A DNA stretch of 35,424 nt from Flaviaestuariibacter sp. (GTDB lineage Bacteria > Bacteroidota > Bacteroidia > Chitinophagales > Chitinophagaceae): positions 1 through 35,424 of the forward strand of contig JAQBNP010000237.1 of assembly GCA_028288515.1 (NCBI GenBank). The letters run 5' to 3'. A model generated the notes under the pieces. It ran no database searches. It had not been told where the DNA came from and saw only the letters and a program-made list of their open reading frames with translations. Of this stretch, positions 22,992 to 30,854 are shown in pieces (position 1 is the first letter of the stretch; every line of letters starts with the position of its first letter). A program made the translations under genes and the position numbers.

Positions 22992-23012
22992 CGCTGAAAA
23001 ATGTGTTCCGTG

Positions 23013-23204
23013 CTATTTTATCGGGGAGATCTCGGCAACGACCTGTCCTTTATAGTACAACTTGCCTTCACTCACGTGAGCGCGGTGGCGTACATGGATC
23101 TCGCCAGTGGCGGAATCGGTTGAAAGCGTCGCGGCGACGGCTTTGTAGTGCGTACGACGCTTGGCGCTTCTTTGCTGCGAATGTCTGCGTTTGGGATTTG
23201 GCAT
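23013..23204 (-). CDS. rpmF: 50S ribosomal protein L32
   Basis: 63 residues, the normal size for L32. The N-terminus MPNPKRRHSQQRSAKRR is the family hallmark (MAVPKRRxSxxRxxxRR type), followed by the conserved RAHVSEGKLYYKGQVV region. The zinc-ribbon cysteines found in some L32 proteins are absent, so this is the Cys-free form. It binds 23S rRNA in the large subunit. It lies 97 bases downstream of the DUF177 gene, and a strong terminator follows before plsX. No promoter of the Bacteroidota type is visible in the 97-base gap, so it is probably transcribed with DUF177. Confidence 0.96.
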   Translation of the reverse strand: MPNPKRRHSQQRSAKRRTHYKAVAATLSTDSATGEIHVRHRAHVSEGKLYYKGQVVAEISPIK

Positions 23205-23301
23205 AACTAATTATTTACTGGTTGTTCGTTCGTTTATGTTTCTACTGTGAGGCAGCTTTGCTTCGCGGGTGCATCTCCCTGCGATCTTGCTGCCGCGATT
23301 G

Positions 23302-23856
23302 CTATTGTTCCGTGTCCAGGTCCTTGAATTTCTCCAGTCCTTTCCACAAGGGGTTCTCTTTGCGCTCCTCTTCTTCAACCCGCATCTTGTTCAACAGCTC
23401 GCGCGCTGTTTCGTTGCAATGCGGCCCGTCCATCTTCTCGTACTCACACATCTTCTGCATTGGGATGCTGAGGTTCACGAACTCGTAAAGCCAGACCTTG
23501 ATGTCCAGGTGGCTCTCACCCCGCGCAATATAGTACACGTCCGGGTCCTCTTCCTGGTCATTCATCATTTCGGGCTCTTCCACCATCTTGACGGTGATGT
23601 TGAACTCGTCGAACAACTGGAAGGGGAGGTCGTTGCTGCAGCGATCGCAGATCACGTCGGCCTTGCCGCCTACCTCGAAGCGCAACCGCATAAAGCCGTT
23701 GTTCTTCTCGAGGTACAGCCTGACATGTGCCGTCACATTGCTGAAATCCTGCTCCCCGTACTCTTCAAAGAATCTGTCGTCGATCTCGTAACTGAATTCA
23801 TGCACCCCCGGCTTCAACCCCACAAAAGCAATCTCATATTCCCGGCGGTTACTCAT
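23302..23856 (-). CDS. DUF177 / YceD-family protein
   Basis: 184 residues from the Met in MSNRREYEIAF. Upstream in-frame ATGs at 23865 and 23880 exist, but the one at 23880 overlaps the -7 promoter element at 23878-23885, so the later start is favoured. DUF177 (YceD, 23S rRNA accumulation protein) almost always precedes rpmF and is linked to large-subunit assembly. Seen: FVGLKPGVHEFSYEIDDRFF, LRFEVGGKADVICDRCSNDL with a CxxC pair, and a second pair in CEYEKMDGPHC, together a possible zinc site; acidic stretch EEPEMMNDQEEDPDVYYI. The C-terminus is charged (RVEEEERKENPLWKGLEKFKD). Confidence 0.9.
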   Translation of the reverse strand: MSNRREYEIAFVGLKPGVHEFSYEIDDRFFEEYGEQDFSNVTAHVRLYLEKNNGFMRLRFEVGGKADVICDRCSNDLPFQLFDEFNITVKMVEEPEMMNDQEEDPDVYYIARGESHLDIKVWLYEFVNLSIPMQKMCEYEKMDGPHCNETARELLNKMRVEEEERKENPLWKGLEKFKDLDTEQ

Positions 23857-23877
23857 GCCTTCCATTTTAAGAGTTCG

Positions 23878-23903
23878 CAAAGGTAACGGAAAATAGCCTG
23901 AAA
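23878..23903 (-). promoter_or_regulatory. Probable promoter of DUF177-rpmF
   Basis: Exact -7 match TACCTTTG (minus strand, 23878-23885), with a T-rich TTTTC about 15-18 bases upstream in place of TTTG. The predicted start is about 15 bases before the ATG at 23856. On the plus strand TATTTTG (23909-23915) is a near-match that may serve the divergent DUF3810 gene. Confidence 0.5.
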
Positions 23904-23947
23904 ACCGGTATTTTGCCTCCGGAATTTAACGAAATCTGTCCAAAAAT

Positions 23948-25042
23948 ATGCTCAAAAGCCTGCTGCGGGACCGAAAACTCCTGATCCTTCTCGTTCTCGC
24001 GGTCCTGGTAAAGCTTTTTTCCCTGAGCGAACGCTCGGTCGAACGCTATTACACCTATGGAGTCTACCCCGTGATCTCAAGGCTTCTGCGCGCCCTGTTC
24101 GGCTGGATTCCCATCAGCATCGGCGATCTTTTCTACATCGGCGCCGCTGTTTTTCTCATTGTCAAGACCGCCAGGCTCGTCCGGCTTCTCGCCCGCCGCA
24201 AGATCGGGGATTCGGTTTCCTGGGTCCTCTTCCGGAAATACCTCCGACTGGTCCTGTGGATCTATCTCGTCTTCAATTGTTTTTGGGGACTCAATTACAA
24301 CCGCCTCGGCATTGCTTCCCAGCTTGGTCTTGATGTGCGACCCTACACCCGGACCGAATTGTTCACCGTCACGCGCCTCGTGCAGGCACGCCTGAATGAA
24401 TGCGCCGCCCTCGTCGACACAGCCGCCCGCGCGCGGTTCGACCGGCTGTCCGTGCTGGCCCGCGAGGGTCAGGACAATTATGCGCGCATCGCACAGGACT
24501 ATCCCTTTCTGCGCTACCCACCCGCATCGATCAAGGCTTCCGTCTTCAGCCGCATCGGGCACTATTTCGGGTTCAGCGGCTATTTCAATCCCTTTACGGG
24601 TGAAGCCCAGATGAATGTCGCCGAGCCGCTCTTCCTGCAGCCCTTCGTCGTCAACCACGAGATGGCCCACCAGCTTGGCTACGGGAAGGAGAACGAGGCC
24701 AGCTTCGTCTCCTACCTTGCCTGCAAGCAGTCCGCTTCCATCGACTTTCGCTACTCTGTTTATTATGAGCTGTTCTCGAACGCACTGGCCGAATGCCGCA
24801 TGATGGGCGACACCTCATTTACAGGTGCGGTTCGCCGTGACCTACATCCAAGGGTCAGGCGCGACAAGCTCGCCGAATACCAATACCGGTTCCGCAAGCG
24901 CAACAGGGTGAGCCCCTACGTGACCGATTTTTACGATCAGTACCTACGTCTCAATAACCAGCCGAAAGGAATGGCGACCTACAACGAGGTTATTGCCTGG
25001 CTCATCGCCTACGTGCGGAAGTATGGGGCGGAAGCGCTCTAA
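23948..25042 (+). CDS. DUF3810 membrane protein with an HExxH zinc-protease motif
   Basis: 364 residues. Three hydrophobic segments lie in the first 120 residues (LLILLVLAVLVKLFSL, IGDLFYIGAAVFLIV, LVLWIYLVFNCFWGLNY), so the protein is anchored in the inner membrane. The soluble part carries VVNHEMAHQLGYGKENEASF with His237, Glu238 and His241 as HExxH and Glu248 or Glu250 as a possible third ligand, the layout of a gluzincin-like metallopeptidase. DUF3810 is common in Bacteroidota and Firmicutes and has no well-defined substrate that I know of. The gene diverges from DUF177 (91-base gap) and converges with dcd (101-base gap, in which I see no good terminator). Confidence 0.85.
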   Translation: MLKSLLRDRKLLILLVLAVLVKLFSLSERSVERYYTYGVYPVISRLLRALFGWIPISIGDLFYIGAAVFLIVKTARLVRLLARRKIGDSVSWVLFRKYLRLVLWIYLVFNCFWGLNYNRLGIASQLGLDVRPYTRTELFTVTRLVQARLNECAALVDTAARARFDRLSVLAREGQDNYARIAQDYPFLRYPPASIKASVFSRIGHYFGFSGYFNPFTGEAQMNVAEPLFLQPFVVNHEMAHQLGYGKENEASFVSYLACKQSASIDFRYSVYYELFSNALAECRMMGDTSFTGAVRRDLHPRVRRDKLAEYQYRFRKRNRVSPYVTDFYDQYLRLNNQPKGMATYNEVIAWLIAYVRKYGAEAL

Positions 25043-25143
25043 TGGCGCGCGCGTAAGAGAAGAAAAACTAGCGCCTCAGCAACGGCGTGTCCCGAGGTTG
25101 GAAGAAGCGAGTCAAAATCAGAATCCCAAATGGGAGATTTCCT

Positions 25144-25680
25144 CTAAAAGCTGTTCTTCCACATCATGCTTTCCACCGGCTTGTTCTTCTGGTCGCTGTA
25201 CTTGGCATTTGCCTTTTGATTGTACTTGACCTCGATCTCGCCATCCACAGGGAAGTAGATCAGCTGCCCGATCGGCATGCCTGCATAAATACGCACAGGT
25301 TGCTTCACCGAGATCTCGAGGGTCCAGTAGCCGCAGAAGCCAACATCACCCTTGCCGGCGGTTGCATGGATATCGATACCAAGGCGCCCGGTCGACGACT
25401 TCCCCTCGAGGAAAGGAACATGCGCGTGCGTCTCCGTGTATTCCATCGTAACGCCCAGGTAAAAGATATGCGGGTAAAGGAGAAAGCCATCGTCGGGAAT
25501 GTCGAAGTGCTCGATCTCGTTGTGATGCTTTGCGTCGAGGATGTGGTTGCGATACGTTGCCAGCGTGCGGCCAAGGTGTACGTCATAGCTGTTGCTGCCG
25601 AGGCAGCTCCGGTCGTATGGCTCCACCTTGATCGTTCCCTTTCCGATCTCTTCCAAAATGCGTGTGTCTGATAAAATCAT
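25144..25680 (-). CDS. dcd: dCTP deaminase
   Basis: 178 residues, the family's normal length. The enzyme deaminates dCTP to dUTP, supplying dUMP for thymidylate synthesis. Signature: MILSDTRI at the N-terminus, and EGKSSTGRLGIDIHATAGKG (92-111) matching the RSSxARxGxxxHxTA core with Arg99, then GFCGYWTLEI with the catalytic Glu122, and AGMPIGQLIYF. The mature fold is a homotrimer. I cannot tell from sequence whether it is monofunctional or also hydrolyses dUTP. The divergent 75-base gap to the phosphopantetheinyl transferase carries near-consensus -7 elements on both strands (TTATTTTG minus, TACTTTG plus). Confidence 0.95.
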   Translation of the reverse strand: MILSDTRILEEIGKGTIKVEPYDRSCLGSNSYDVHLGRTLATYRNHILDAKHHNEIEHFDIPDDGFLLYPHIFYLGVTMEYTETHAHVPFLEGKSSTGRLGIDIHATAGKGDVGFCGYWTLEISVKQPVRIYAGMPIGQLIYFPVDGEIEVKYNQKANAKYSDQKNKPVESMMWKNSF

Positions 25681-25755
25681 GCGGGGCTGGCGTTTATCTC
25701 GAATAACTATTTAACCGTACTTTGACCGGAGCAAAATAATTCAGAATTTCTCTCC

Positions 25756-26391
25756 ATGCCCATTTTTTTTGAAACCGAGCCCGCCACTGGAACAAAGCTG
25801 GCCGTCTGGAAGATCGAGGAGGACGAGGGGTTCTTTTCAAGCCGCGTGCCCCTCCAGCGAACGATCACCCACCCGCATAAACGCCTGCAGCACCTTGCCG
25901 GTCGCTGGCTCCTGCAACACCTGTTTCCCGAGTTCCCGCTTGACCTGATCCGCGTCGCCGATACACGCAAGCCCTACCTTCACGACGAAGCGTTCCACTT
26001 CTCGATCTCTCACTGCGGGGACTTTGCCGGCGCCATTGCCAGCAGGGATCATCGGGTAGGCATCGACGTCGAGATCGTATCGGAGAAGGTGCAGCGCATC
26101 CGCCACAAATTCGTGTCGGCTGGCGAAGAGCAGGCGCTCGATGCCGCACTCCCGGGGCAGGTGCTGGAACAGGCCACCCTGCTGTGGTCCTGCAAGGAAG
26201 CGCTCTTTAAATGGCATGGGAAAGGCGGGCTTGAATTCCGCGAGCACATGACCGCCACGGCCATTCAAACGCTGCCGGGGCAGGCCGTAGAAACACGGTT
26301 CGCGTTCACGAAGGAAAGGCCCGTCGATGTCGACATACGCTCGAAGCTCTTTCCCGGCTTATGTGTCAGCTGGATCGCTACGCCAGGGTGA
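25756..26391 (+). CDS. 4'-phosphopantetheinyl transferase, Sfp type
   Basis: 211 residues. The enzyme moves 4'-phosphopantetheine from CoA to a Ser of a carrier protein. Motifs: RKPYL, HFSISHCGDFA (about 81-91), the Mg-binding GIDVE with Asp104 and Glu106, and WSCKEALFK with Trp144, Lys147, Glu148 and Lys152. Length and the pseudo-dimeric layout fit Sfp rather than the short AcpS type. No PKS or NRPS gene is in the window, so fatty-acid ACP or an unlinked pathway is the likely client (inference). The last 14 bases overlap the 3' end of the convergent DUF2130 gene. Confidence 0.93.
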   Translation: MPIFFETEPATGTKLAVWKIEEDEGFFSSRVPLQRTITHPHKRLQHLAGRWLLQHLFPEFPLDLIRVADTRKPYLHDEAFHFSISHCGDFAGAIASRDHRVGIDVEIVSEKVQRIRHKFVSAGEEQALDAALPGQVLEQATLLWSCKEALFKWHGKGGLEFREHMTATAIQTLPGQAVETRFAFTKERPVDVDIRSKLFPGLCVSWIATPG

Positions 26392-27655
26392 CCAGCTCGT
26401 CCTCGTCATCCTCCAGGAGAGGGATGCTTCCGATCGAAGCGCCGGCGATCCCCTTGATGGAGCCATACATGCCCGACGTGCTCAGCAAAACTTTCTCCAG
26501 CTGCTTCTCGCGCTCTTTCCAGATCTTCTCCATCTGGATGCGCTCCTTGCTGATATTGTTCTTGAGCGATAAGAATCCTTCCACGATCGTTTCGATCTGC
26601 TGGCGGAACTCGGTGCCGGTCAGAAAGCCGTACAACAGCTGCATCTTCTCGCCCTTGTTCTCTTCCGCCTTCTTCGTTTCCGCGACGCGGATGATCGTGT
26701 GGCGCAGGGCCGACGTCAGCGCCAGCACTTCCTTGAACGAGCAGATCCACACGCCGTCGCGCAGCCCGAAACAGTTCATGTCCTTCGGGTAATTCTGTGT
26801 CACGATGATCGCCACATCGACCGCCTTGTTACGCATGTCGGTCTTGAGCTTGTCGATCCACACACTCTGGAACGCTTTTGTCCGCTTGCTCTCAAAAATG
26901 ATCTGGCCGCATTCCGCACCCAGGTGGTTTTTGACGGTCAGGATGCAGTCCGCGCCTTCCACGCCTTTACCCACCTCGCCGACGGTATCGTAGGGAAAAT
27001 GATCGCGCAGCATCTCTTCGAGAAGCTTTTCCTGTACCTCCCCCTGGAGCTGCATCGAGCCCTGGTCCGCCTTTCGCTTCATTTCTTCCACGAGGCGGCG
27101 CTGCTCATCAAGCTGCATCTGGAGCTCCTTCATTTTAAACAAGTGCTCCTCTTCCTTCACCGAAAGCCGCTGCTCTTCTTCCTTCCGGACCTGGTCGAGC
27201 ATTTGCGAGCGCGCTTCGAGAAGGCGCTTGTGCAGCTGGATCTCCAGCTCGCTCTCCCGGGTTTTCAACTCTTCCTCTTTTTGAAGGAATTCAAGCTCCT
27301 TGGCGCGCGCCACTTTCAGCCGCGCTTCGTTGTCATCCCGCGTCTGCTTCAATTGACGGAGCTCCGTTTCAAAATCGGCGGCAATGCTTTTCCGCAGCTG
27401 CTGCTGGAGCTCGGCTTCCATCTTTTGCTTTTCCTGAGCCAGCTTCTGGGCAAACAGCTCGTTCTCTTTTTTACGCTTTTCCTCGAACAGCTTCTGCTCG
27501 TCCTCGAGCTTTTTCTTTTCGCCCGCGAGCTGGGACAGCGATTGCTGGTGAAGCTTTTCATACTGCTGCCGGATCCGCGATTCCGCATCGGCCGACAGGA
27601 CATCCTCGACATCGAAGGCAGTGGCGCAATGGGGGCATTTGATCGGCGTGGGCAT
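26378..27655 (-). CDS. DUF2130 coiled-coil protein with a nuclease-like C-terminus
   Basis: 425 residues from the Met in MPTPIKCPHC; earlier in-frame ATGs would add about 35 unrelated residues and cover the promoter. Order: an N-terminal CPHC knuckle (Cys7, Cys10); a long, highly charged coiled coil (about 25-230; KKKLEDEQKLFEEKRKKENE); then the DUF2130 domain (about 235-400) with EEMLRDHFPYDTV, ADCILTVKN, CGQIIFESKRTKAF and VDVAIIVTQNYP. The D...ESK arrangement followed by a hydrophobic strand resembles a PD-(D/E)XK nuclease core; that is an inference, and the family's function is unknown to me. It converges on the phosphopantetheinyl transferase (14-base overlap). A DnaA-box-like site abuts its candidate promoter. 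Confidence 0.85.
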   Translation of the reverse strand: MPTPIKCPHCATAFDVEDVLSADAESRIRQQYEKLHQQSLSQLAGEKKKLEDEQKLFEEKRKKENELFAQKLAQEKQKMEAELQQQLRKSIAADFETELRQLKQTRDDNEARLKVARAKELEFLQKEEELKTRESELEIQLHKRLLEARSQMLDQVRKEEEQRLSVKEEEHLFKMKELQMQLDEQRRLVEEMKRKADQGSMQLQGEVQEKLLEEMLRDHFPYDTVGEVGKGVEGADCILTVKNHLGAECGQIIFESKRTKAFQSVWIDKLKTDMRNKAVDVAIIVTQNYPKDMNCFGLRDGVWICSFKEVLALTSALRHTIIRVAETKKAEENKGEKMQLLYGFLTGTEFRQQIETIVEGFLSLKNNISKERIQMEKIWKEREKQLEKVLLSTSGMYGSIKGIAGASIGSIPLLEDDEDELVTLA

Positions 27656-27668
27656 GTTCTTTTTTTTA

Positions 27669-27703
27669 CAAAGTAAAGCAGTCTTGCCAAACATTTTAGC
27701 AAA
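27669..27703 (-). promoter_or_regulatory. Candidate promoter of the DUF2130 gene
   Basis: Minus strand: TTTG (27700-27703), a 23-base spacer and TTACTTTG (27669-27676, 7 of 8 to TAnnTTTG). The predicted start is about 10 bases before the ATG at 27655. Confidence 0.4.
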
Positions 27704-27712
27704 TGTGGAAAA
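27704..27712 (-). promoter_or_regulatory. DnaA-box-like site (TTTTCCACA)
   Basis: Perfect match to the TTWTNCACA DnaA-box consensus, directly upstream of the -33 box of the DUF2130 candidate promoter and 40 bases from a second box on the other strand. Confidence 0.5.
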
Positions 27713-27752
27713 GATGTTTAATGTGTTCGGCGTTGGTGGCGCAGTCGACCGG

Positions 27753-27761
27753 TTATCCACA
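27753..27761 (+). promoter_or_regulatory. DnaA box (TTATCCACA)
   Basis: Identical to the high-affinity DnaA-box sequence. It lies in the 146-base divergent gap between DUF2130 and the VPS10-like gene, which is AT-rich at its left end (27656-27676). A near-match -7 element TACCTTTC (27780-27787) for the rightward gene follows. Confidence 0.55.
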
Positions 27762-27801
27762 ACATTCGGGGTGAACGCTTACCTTTCAAACAAAAACTGC
27801 C

Positions 27802-30800
27802 ATGAGACGTTTCCTCGTCCCGTTCCTGCTGCCTGTCCTGGTCTTTTTTGCAGCCCACGCGTTCGCCCAGCCGGATCCCTCTGCATATGGATCGCTTCGC
27901 TGGCGCATGATCGGCCCCCACCGTGGAGGGCGCACCGTCGGAGCGGTTGGCATTCCTCAGCAACCCAATGTTTTCTATATCGGCGTCAACAACGGCGGTG
28001 TTTGGAAGACCACGGATTACGGCCGTACCTGGATGCCCATTTTCGATGACCAGCCGACGGGCTCGATCGGTGATATCGTTGTGGCTCCCTCCAACCCGAA
28101 CGTGATCTATGTCGGCAGCGGCGAAGGCCTTCAGCGCCCCGACCTGTCCGTCGGAAACGGCCTGTATAAATCAACGGATGCAGGCCGCACCTGGTCACAC
28201 CAGGGACTTGCCGACGGCCAGCAGGTAGGCGGCCTCGCCATTGATCCGAAGAATGAGAACCGTGTTTTCGCGGCCGTTCTCGGGCACCCGTACGGACCCA
28301 ACACGGAGCGGGGCGTTTACCGAACCACCGACGGCGGCCTCACCTGGCAGCGCGTCCTTTATAAAGATGAAAACACGGGAGCGATCCAGGTGGCGATCGA
28401 TCCCGTGAACCCCGACATTGTCTACGCTTCCATGTGGGCAGGGCGACAAGGTCCCTGGGAGAACGGGGCCTGGAACGGACCGGAAAGCGGCCTGTTCAAA
28501 TCCACGGATGGCGGCTCGACGTGGACAAAGCTTTCCGGCCTGCCGACACCGCAACAAGGCCTTGGCCGCATTGGGTTTTGCATCGCTCCCTCGGATCCAA
28601 AACGCTTATATGCCACGGTCGATGCGTCACCGCAATACGGAGGCATCTATCGCAGCGACGACGCGGGCGCAACATGGCGCCGGATGACTGGAGATAACCG
28701 TTTCTACGGACGCGCATCGGACTTTGCGGAAGTCAAGGCCGACCCGGTCAACCCGGACATCGTTTATTCCGCAAACGTGGTGACCTGGAAATCCGTCGAT
28801 GGGGGCAAAACCTGGTCGGCATTCCGGGGCGCACCGGGCGGCGACGATTACCACCGCATCTGGATCAACCCTCTCGACCCGAAGATCATACTCATTGCAA
28901 GCGACCAAGGTGCCATCATCACGGTCAATGGCGGCGAGACATTCTCCTCTTGGTATAACCAGCCAACGGCACAATTCTACCATGTCAACACCGACAATGC
29001 CTTTCCGTACAATGTCTATGGCGGGCAGCAGGAGAGCGGCTCAGTGGGGATCGCCTCCCGTGGCAACGATGGCCAGATCAGCTACCGCGAATGGCACCCC
29101 GTGGGTGTGGAGGAATATGGCTATGTAGCGCCCGACCCCAGGGATCCCGATATTATTTATGGGGGGAAGATCACGCGGTACAATAAACGGACGGGGCAGG
29201 TGCAGAACATCGCGCCGGAGATCGGTCGCGGCGGCCAATACCGGTTCCTGCGCACCGCACCCGTGCTCTTTTCACCGGCCGATCAAAAGACGCTTTTTTA
29301 TGCCGGCAATGTCCTGTTCAAAACCACAACAGGCGGAGAGAAATGGGATGTCATCAGCCCGGACCTCAGTCGCGAAAGCTGGGACATCCCCGCCAGCGTT
29401 GGGATCTACGCATCGGAAGAAATGAAGAAGATGCCGCGGCGCGGTGTCATTTATACCGTGGCCCCATCGCCGTCAGACATCAATACCATCTGGTGCGGCA
29501 CAGACGACGGCCTGATCCACCTGACAACAAATGGCGGCAAGACCTGGACAAACGTGACACCACCCTCCATCACTTCCTGGAGCAAAGTGTCCCTGCTGGA
29601 AGCCGGCCATTTCGATGCGAAGACCGCCTACGCCGCTGTGAACAGGATCCGCCTCGATGACATGAAGCCCCATATTTACAAGACGCACGACGGGGGCCGC
29701 ACCTGGAGGGAGATCGTTACCGGCCTGCCCGCTGACCCGGTCAATGTTGTCCGCGAAGACCCGGTCCGGAAAGGGCTTTTGTATGCCGGCACCGAGCGCG
29801 CCGTCTATGTTTCGGCTGACGACGGCGCTCACTGGAGTTCACTGCGCCAGAACATGCCGGCCACATCCATCCGCGATCTTGTCGTGAAAGACAACGACCT
29901 GGTGGTGGGCACGCACGGACGCAGTTTTTGGATCCTTGATGATATCAGCCCGCTGCGTCAATGGGACGACGGGAGCCCATCACAGGCCAGGCTGTTTCGT
30001 CCCGCCGATACATACCGCGTGCGATGGAGCATCTATACCGATACGCCCGTGCCGCAAGAAGAGCCCGCAGGGGAGAACCCGCCCGATGGCGCGATCCTTT
30101 ATTACAACCTGCCCGCCGCAGCGCGCGACGTCTCTCTCGAAGTGCGCGATTCGAAAGGCTTGCTGGTCCGGCGTTATACAAGCGCCGACCGGGCGTCGGT
30201 TCTGCCGCCATCCAATGTGCCCGAGTACTGGGTGCGCCCGTTCCAGCCCCTTGGGGCAACGGCCGGCTCGCACCGCTTCGTGTGGGATCTTCGCTACCAG
30301 CCTCTCGATCTCCAGGCCGGCTTCCCGATGGGCGCCGTGTACCGCAACACCGCCACCAGTCCAACCTCCCCCCTGGTGTCGCCAGGAATGTACAAAGTCA
30401 GTCTCACCGTTGATGGCAAGACGGTGACGCAGCCGCTCATGGTGCGCCCCGACCCGCGTGTGAAGCAGTCGGCCGCAGGCATGCAGCTGATCAGCGACCT
30501 CTCGCGGCAGGCATACGAACACCGGCGCGCGCTGCTGGCTCTTTCGGCCCAGGTAACGGAGCTGCGCAACCGCATCACGGCAGCCAGTCAGGCACCGGGC
30601 GATACCACGCTGCTGCAGGTCCAGCGCACGTTACAGCAGTTTGAATCGGCGCCGACCGGCACGCCTTCTCTGAACCGATCGCTCTCCCTGGCGGCCTCCC
30701 TCTTTGACGTGATCGATGAAAGCGACTGGACGCCCACGCGGCAAATGAGTAATGGTGTACAAAAGTTGGGTTCTGACCTTGCCCTTCTCACGACACGGTG

Positions 30801-30852
30801 GGCAGCCCTGAAGAGCGCGGCAGAAAAGGCTCTTGGAGGCAAAAGCAGGTAG
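27802..30852 (+). CDS. Exported VPS10/sortilin-type BNR (Asp-box) propeller protein
   Basis: 1016 residues with a signal peptide (MRRFLVPFLLPVLVFFAAHAFAQ). About nine Asp-box/BNR units of the S/T-x-D-x-G-x-T-W type are visible: STDAGRTW, TTDGGLTW, STDGGSTW, SDDAGATW, SVDGGKTW, TNGGKTW, THDGGRTW, SADDGAHW and a degenerate TTGGEKWD. They span about residues 50-700 and imply one or two beta-propellers. The last 300 residues comprise an Ig-like region (DVSLEVRDSKGLLVRRY; GMYKVSLTVDGKTVTQPL, a FlgD/Por-like pattern) and a helical tail. Many Bacteroidota and Acidobacteria genomes carry such proteins, annotated as glycosyl hydrolase or sortilin; no catalytic residues can be assigned here. DUF92 follows 2 bases later. 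Confidence 0.9.
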   Translation: MRRFLVPFLLPVLVFFAAHAFAQPDPSAYGSLRWRMIGPHRGGRTVGAVGIPQQPNVFYIGVNNGGVWKTTDYGRTWMPIFDDQPTGSIGDIVVAPSNPNVIYVGSGEGLQRPDLSVGNGLYKSTDAGRTWSHQGLADGQQVGGLAIDPKNENRVFAAVLGHPYGPNTERGVYRTTDGGLTWQRVLYKDENTGAIQVAIDPVNPDIVYASMWAGRQGPWENGAWNGPESGLFKSTDGGSTWTKLSGLPTPQQGLGRIGFCIAPSDPKRLYATVDASPQYGGIYRSDDAGATWRRMTGDNRFYGRASDFAEVKADPVNPDIVYSANVVTWKSVDGGKTWSAFRGAPGGDDYHRIWINPLDPKIILIASDQGAIITVNGGETFSSWYNQPTAQFYHVNTDNAFPYNVYGGQQESGSVGIASRGNDGQISYREWHPVGVEEYGYVAPDPRDPDIIYGGKITRYNKRTGQVQNIAPEIGRGGQYRFLRTAPVLFSPADQKTLFYAGNVLFKTTTGGEKWDVISPDLSRESWDIPASVGIYASEEMKKMPRRGVIYTVAPSPSDINTIWCGTDDGLIHLTTNGGKTWTNVTPPSITSWSKVSLLEAGHFDAKTAYAAVNRIRLDDMKPHIYKTHDGGRTWREIVTGLPADPVNVVREDPVRKGLLYAGTERAVYVSADDGAHWSSLRQNMPATSIRDLVVKDNDLVVGTHGRSFWILDDISPLRQWDDGSPSQARLFRPADTYRVRWSIYTDTPVPQEEPAGENPPDGAILYYNLPAAARDVSLEVRDSKGLLVRRYTSADRASVLPPSNVPEYWVRPFQPLGATAGSHRFVWDLRYQPLDLQAGFPMGAVYRNTATSPTSPLVSPGMYKVSLTVDGKTVTQPLMVRPDPRVKQSAAGMQLISDLSRQAYEHRRALLALSAQVTELRNRITAASQAPGDTTLLQVQRTLQQFESAPTGTPSLNRSLSLAASLFDVIDESDWTPTRQMSNGVQKLGSDLALLTTRWAALKSAAEKALGGKSR

Positions 30853-30854
30853 GC

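Noticed and set aside
25043-25143. Terminator between DUF3810 and dcd (TCCCA/TGGGA near 25122-25133)
   Set aside because: The stem is only 5 bp with almost no loop and no adequate T run on either strand.
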